Below are positions 63,566 through 64,000 of a stretch of 64,000 nt of DNA, in pieces (position 1 is the first letter of the stretch; each line of letters opens with the position of its first letter). Position numbers and translations under genes: made by a program. A model generated the notes under the pieces. The model was not told the DNA's origin, made no database searches, and was given only the letters and a program-made list of their open reading frames with translations. This DNA comes from Bosea sp. F3-2 (GTDB lineage: Bacteria; Pseudomonadota; Alphaproteobacteria; Rhizobiales; Beijerinckiaceae): positions 2,294,001 to 2,358,000 of the forward strand of contig NZ_CP042331.1 in assembly GCF_008253865.1 (NCBI RefSeq), given 5' to 3'.

Positions 63566-63877
63566 CAATACCTCCAATTGAATTGATCTTTTTCTGGTTG
63601 AGTCTTTTGATCCAACCCGGTCGTATTGATATTGTTTTTTGAGGCTCTCGACGGTGGAGTTATTCACATGATCTGATCGATCTTTGCCATGTTGTAATAT
63701 TGATACATGTGATAATCTTCACAAAAAGGGATAGTGAATAATTTCACCTGACACGGTGAGCAGCATCGCGTCGAAAATACGCTGAACAAAGCTAAGATCG
63801 AACGATTGGCGAACATGGTCATGCCGCCCGGGTCTTTGGTCGGAGATTGAGCGGTTTTCGGCGCGGCTCGCTCAGGC
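63566..63877. promoter_or_regulatory. Porin upstream region
   Basis: An A+T-richer region without a gene precedes the porin. It is expected to hold the strong porin promoter and a long leader, but no boxes could be assigned. ATATTGATACATGTGATAAT near 63695-63714 is the most A+T-rich part. Confidence 0.4.
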
Positions 63878-63965
63878 GCGCTCGGCGATGGGCGCCGGGA
63901 CCATCGTCATGGTCCACCTGCCACTCGACGGCCGCGCCAATCGCGTCACCGCGCATGCGGCCTGA
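63878..63965 (+). repeat. Duplicate of the 3' end of the histidine kinase gene
   Basis: Bases 63878-63965 match 58988-59075 with about 7 differences in 88. They encode SAMGAGTIVMVHLPLDGRANRVTAHAA and end in TGA in place of TAA. Upstream bases do not match the kinase. This is a fragment or the truncated end of a close paralogue. Confidence 0.85.
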
Positions 63966-64000
63966 GAGGCGAGCGCCGCTCACCTCGCCGTCATGCTCGG

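Overview
The window reads as a high-GC chromosomal segment of a Hyphomicrobiales (Rhizobiales) alphaproteobacterium. Bosea or a close relative is a guess from overall style; no search was possible. Supporting signs are a MucR-type regulator, an Omp2b-like porin, many Liv-type ABC systems and the short intergenic palindromes typical of the order.

Layout. 1-2244: two adjacent IS110-type elements, one running off the window edge and one frameshifted. 2697-9743: an operon with a Liv-type ABC transporter (including a fused LivH-LivM permease), a luciferase-like flavin monooxygenase and two carboxymuconolactone-decarboxylase/AhpD-type proteins. 9890-15035: an orphan SsuA/TauA-like binding protein followed by decay: a flavin monooxygenase remnant, a broken CopD-cytochrome c gene, a MucR regulator, a YkgJ-type gene with an in-frame stop, and a dead IS3 fragment.

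15348-39359 is the most distinctive part. A leftward run of 13 genes carries livKHMGF, etfBA, a thiamine-diphosphate enzyme, hyuA/hyuB-like subunits, a class I aminotransferase, a uronate-dehydrogenase-like SDR and an FAD oxidoreductase. Divergent from or beside it lie a single-chain B12-dependent mutase-like protein, a pyrroline-5-carboxylate-reductase-like protein, a GntR/FCD regulator, a YdiJ-like FAD/Fe-S dehydrogenase and two SDRs. Three control regions of this block share a 16-bp motif with a GTATGATA core, so it looks like one regulon for uptake and breakdown of an unidentified amino acid, lactam or hydantoin-like compound.

39828-46250: a second catabolic locus, with a PotABCD-type importer divergent from a GntR regulator and mannonate dehydratase (uxuA). 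A 267-bp inverted-repeat element sits between its two permease genes. 46397-53657: a His-rich UreE, an orphan iron-type binding protein, an intact IS5-type insertion placed exactly at the stop codon of a DUF1003 gene, an acidic small protein, a PfkB kinase, a glyoxalase-family protein and a CDF metal exporter. 53780-63565: aminopeptidase N, a PAS histidine kinase, a methyltransferase, Crp/Fnr and XRE-type regulators and a major porin. The last 90 bases repeat the 3' end of the histidine kinase gene.

All functions are inferred from motifs, lengths and context read by eye. Family names are recollection, not database results.
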